Source: Azolla caroliniana
Taxonomy: Eukaryota; Polypodiophyta
Direction of reading: 5' to 3'
Assembly: GCA_043228905.1 (NCBI GenBank)
Contig: JBHGNT010000004.1
Coordinates: 3,286,001-3,350,000 of the forward strand
Length of the DNA stretch: 64,000 nucleotides
The translations under genes were made by a program, and so were the position numbers. The notes beneath the pieces are model-generated. The model was not told the DNA's origin. It ran no database searches and saw only the letters and a program-made list of their open reading frames with translations. Of the stretch, positions 61,880 through 64,000 are shown piece after piece. How positions within the stretch are numbered: the stretch's first letter is position 1; every line of letters starts with the position of its first letter.

Positions 61880-62340
61880 TGTTAATCCTAGGGCCGGACA
61901 ACAGCCTAACACAGGGTGTCCACTTAAGACACTTCACCAAAGGGTGTTACAGCAAGATGACTTACGGCACAACACTTAATTAGACCTTAATCGGTTACTT
62001 AACAACACATCATTAACATGCGTAAGATATAACAATGAGTACAAAACGGTAATCAATACTGAAAAGATTAAGGCAATAAGTTCTATTAATTATCCGTTGT
62101 CGATTACATTGTAACCGGGCCTTTATATAGGTCTCCGGTGCGAAGTACAAAACGGTACCAACCGGCACATTTTCGGGATCGGTCCGGATCCGGATCGGCA
62201 TACCGATTCCGGTCCATCCGTCCTCATCTTCTCATATATTAATATATATTAAGATTACTAATTACAACAGTTCCCGAATAAACTATTCCTTTCACACTCT
62301 GGTTTGGACCTCCTTAAGCCTTCTTGCCAGTCGGGTAACA
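61880..62340 (-). repeat. 5' LTR of T1
   Basis: 461 bp, minus strand TGTTACCCGACTGGC to GGATTAACA. It shows the uninterrupted version of the site where G1 entered the other LTR. TATA-type TATATAAAGG near 62120. Confidence 0.9.
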
Positions 62341-62345
62341 CATCA

Positions 62346-63265
62346 CGGCAGGAAGCGAAACGCAACAAGAAGGATCGGCGAAGCTCGATGTCGAAGCCTT
62401 GTTCCGGGAAGCGTTCGAGGCTCTGAAGGCAATGGTTGAAGAAGAAGAGAGATCCGACATGTAGACGGATTCCGAAGACTCAGAGCAAGTCGGCCTTCCG
62501 GACAAGGCGGACATGGCCCAGGCAGAGACCGAGGAATGGTACGACGGTACCATGGGAGAGGATGTGGAGCGAGAAGCCCTCTCGACTTGCGGAGAAAGAC
62601 CGGCGAAGGTGGAGGTCGGGAGAGGAGAAGTGCCCTCCACACCGATTTCGAAGACTTTGGCAGTCGAGCCCGTTTGCCAGCATAAGACCGGAGATATTGA
62701 AGGCACCAGCGAGAAGTCATAGCACGATTCCAGCGAAGAAGGATGCGAAACGGCCTACGAGGAGGTCAAGGATGGAGCCGCAGCAGAGAGGAAAGGGGAA
62801 ATAAGAGCCGGTACCGAAGGGAGCGGAATTGGAAGTCGACCCAACCCGAGATCAAATTGGTCGGCGTTCCGATTCCGATGGAGCACAATCCGGATGTGGA
62901 TCGTTCGACAAGAGCATGGTTCGGTATGAAGGTGTCGATACGGGAGAGGGTTTAGGGGAGCCACCCTCTTTTACATGGGGAGAAAGACTGACCGGGAGAA
63001 GGTCAGGAATCAGGAAGAAGATGATCGAGAGTACAGAACGAGTTCGGCGGGATCGGCATTAGAGCCGAAACTCCAGACATTGGAGAATCAAGCCCAGGCG
63101 GGGCTTGATCGATCATAGAGCAGATGCTTTCCACCGACACCACTAAAAGGGTCGGTGGCTTGGGAGAAGTCATCGGGAGTCGTTACAAAATCGGTATCCC
63201 CACATCTTGACCGAAAACTTTGGCAGTTTGGTTGGCGTGGCAATGTGAGACCGAAAGAGAAGGTA
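62346..63265 (+). pseudogene. Gag of Gypsy G2c, 3' part
   Basis: Continues the G2 gag interrupted at 30284. It aligns with 6490-7400 of G2b (ACAAGAAGGATCGGCGAAGC, GGTACGACGGTACCATGGGA, GCCCTCTCGACTTGCGG). Frames are broken by TAG near 62462 and 62720. It fades out near 63265 in the repeat field (ACTTTGGCAGTTTGG) before any polypurine tract or LTR. Confidence 0.7.
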
Positions 63266-63619
63266 GGGGTGAAAGCATGCGAGTGGAAACAATTAGCTAT
63301 GTCCTTGACATAGCTAATTAGCTATGCAAAAAGCTACCATTGATAAATAGTCATTTTAGTAAAAAGCCATCATTAATAAATTAAGTATGCAAAAAACTAC
63401 CATTGAAAATACTAGAGTGTTTTAATTACATATGTAAATGAGTGCCATAAATGTGCAACATAAATTGATGTGTGCACCATAAATGTGTACCATAAATTAT
63501 ATATCGAATTCCTAGGTCCATTATGCATGATCCTTTGCCACATCACGTAGGCCATCTCTAGTTGAGTACTGTGGGTTAGTTGCTACCACTGTTGCTAAAC
63601 CCTATCGAGTCCACCTGCC
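63266..63619. other. AT-rich spacer with a short hairpin
   Basis: No gene seen. 63291-63319 is AATTAGCTATGTC, CTT, GACATAGCTAATT, a perfect 13-bp-arm hairpin. Short direct repeats (CATAAATGTG, AAAGCTACCATTGA) follow up to 63500. Confidence 0.6.
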
Positions 63620-63996
63620 GCCACTCTACACTGAGGGGCCGCTATTGTGCGTTCCAAGCATCATCAAAGAGCTACTCAATCTGACGGGGTTCTCTTCTCT
63701 GTGACACTCTACACTCAGGGGCCACTACTGTGCATTCCAAGCATCATCAAAGAGCTGTTCAATCTGACGGTTCTCTGTGCCACTCTACACTCATGGGCCG
63801 CTACTGTGCGTTCCAAGCATCATCAAAGAGCTGTTCAATCGGACTGGGTTCTCTTCTCTGTGCCACTCTACACTCAGGGGCCGCTACTGTGCATTCCAAG
63901 CATCATCAAAGAGCTGTTCAATCTGACGGGGTTCTCTTCTCTGTGCCACTCTACACTCAGGGGCCGCTACTGTGCGTTCCAAGCATCATTGGTAAC
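63620..63996. repeat. 83-bp minisatellite
   Basis: Units start at 63620, 63703, 63779, 63862 and 63945 (GCCACTCTACACTCAGGGGC); the third is 76 bp after the second, and the last is cut near 63996. Units differ at a few positions. Confidence 0.9.
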
Positions 63997-64000
63997 TGTT

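Larger units (their letters stand above)
30285..62340 (-). mobile_element. Ty3/Gypsy element T1 (Tat/Athila-like), split by four later insertions
   Basis: Its LTRs are at 30285-37913 (3', interrupted by G1) and 61880-62340 (5'), with the 5-bp duplication CATCA outside (30280-30284 and 62341-62345). G2 gag sequence on both sides joins across it. On the minus strand the order is 5' LTR, gag (61824 on), protease, reverse transcriptase, RNase H, integrase, an extra 3' ORF rich in coiled coil, and 3' LTR. Nested inside are C1a, a TIR element, C3 and G1. The two LTRs differ by a few percent by eye, so T1 is older than G1 and C2. Confidence 0.88.

Overview
This window looks like nuclear DNA from a land plant. 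It is repeat-dense and almost entirely made of nested LTR retrotransposons. The plant signs are Ty1/Copia elements primed by initiator tRNA-Met, a Tat/Athila-like Ty3/Gypsy element (T1) with an extra 3' open reading frame, GT-AG introns in the one recognisable host-type gene relic, and AT-rich spacers. The Gypsy family G1 resembles a clade I know mainly from basidiomycete fungi, and the gene relic resembles a beta-class DNA amino-methyltransferase. Both make me lean towards a non-flowering plant (bryophyte, lycophyte, fern or gymnosperm), but this is a weak inference. I see no rRNA, tRNA or CRISPR array and no intact host gene.

Layout. (1) 1-4018 is AT-rich and holds, on the minus strand, a decayed multi-exon gene with methyltransferase motifs IV, X, I and II/III (161-1709) plus unrecognised coding-like blocks (3134-4018). 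(2) 4019-22686 is a mosaic of broken pieces: a Copia C1 fragment, a Gypsy G2 LTR and gag, a G4 LTR fused to a truncated Copia (C1b), a degenerate G1 copy (G1b), a gag-only element G2a (15320-20585) with a nested antisense solo LTR, and antisense G1-like pol. (3) 22687-28136 is an intact, very young Copia (C2, minus strand): identical 289-bp LTRs, perfect TSD CCCGT and a 1338-codon ORF. It sits inside the antisense G1-like pol. (4) 28137-30284 holds more G1/G2 debris. (5) 30285-62340 is one Ty3/Gypsy element, T1, on the minus strand. Its two LTRs and its 5-bp TSD (CATCA) lie 32 kb apart because four later elements landed in it: the intact G1 (30426-37590) in its 3' LTR, Copia C3 (41362-47144), a TIR element (50665-54175) carrying a second methyltransferase fragment and an array of hairpins, and Copia C1a (55656-60890). 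(6) 62341-64000 resumes the G2 gag that T1 interrupted, then an AT-rich spacer and an 83-bp minisatellite.

How the parts work together. G1 encodes gag, protease, reverse transcriptase, RNase H and integrase. The gag-only G2 copies share its LTR ends (TGTCG...CGACA), its primer-binding site and its polypurine-tract region, so they look like dependants of G1-type machinery. C2 and G1 are the only elements that look currently competent. The others carry stops, frameshifts or deletions.
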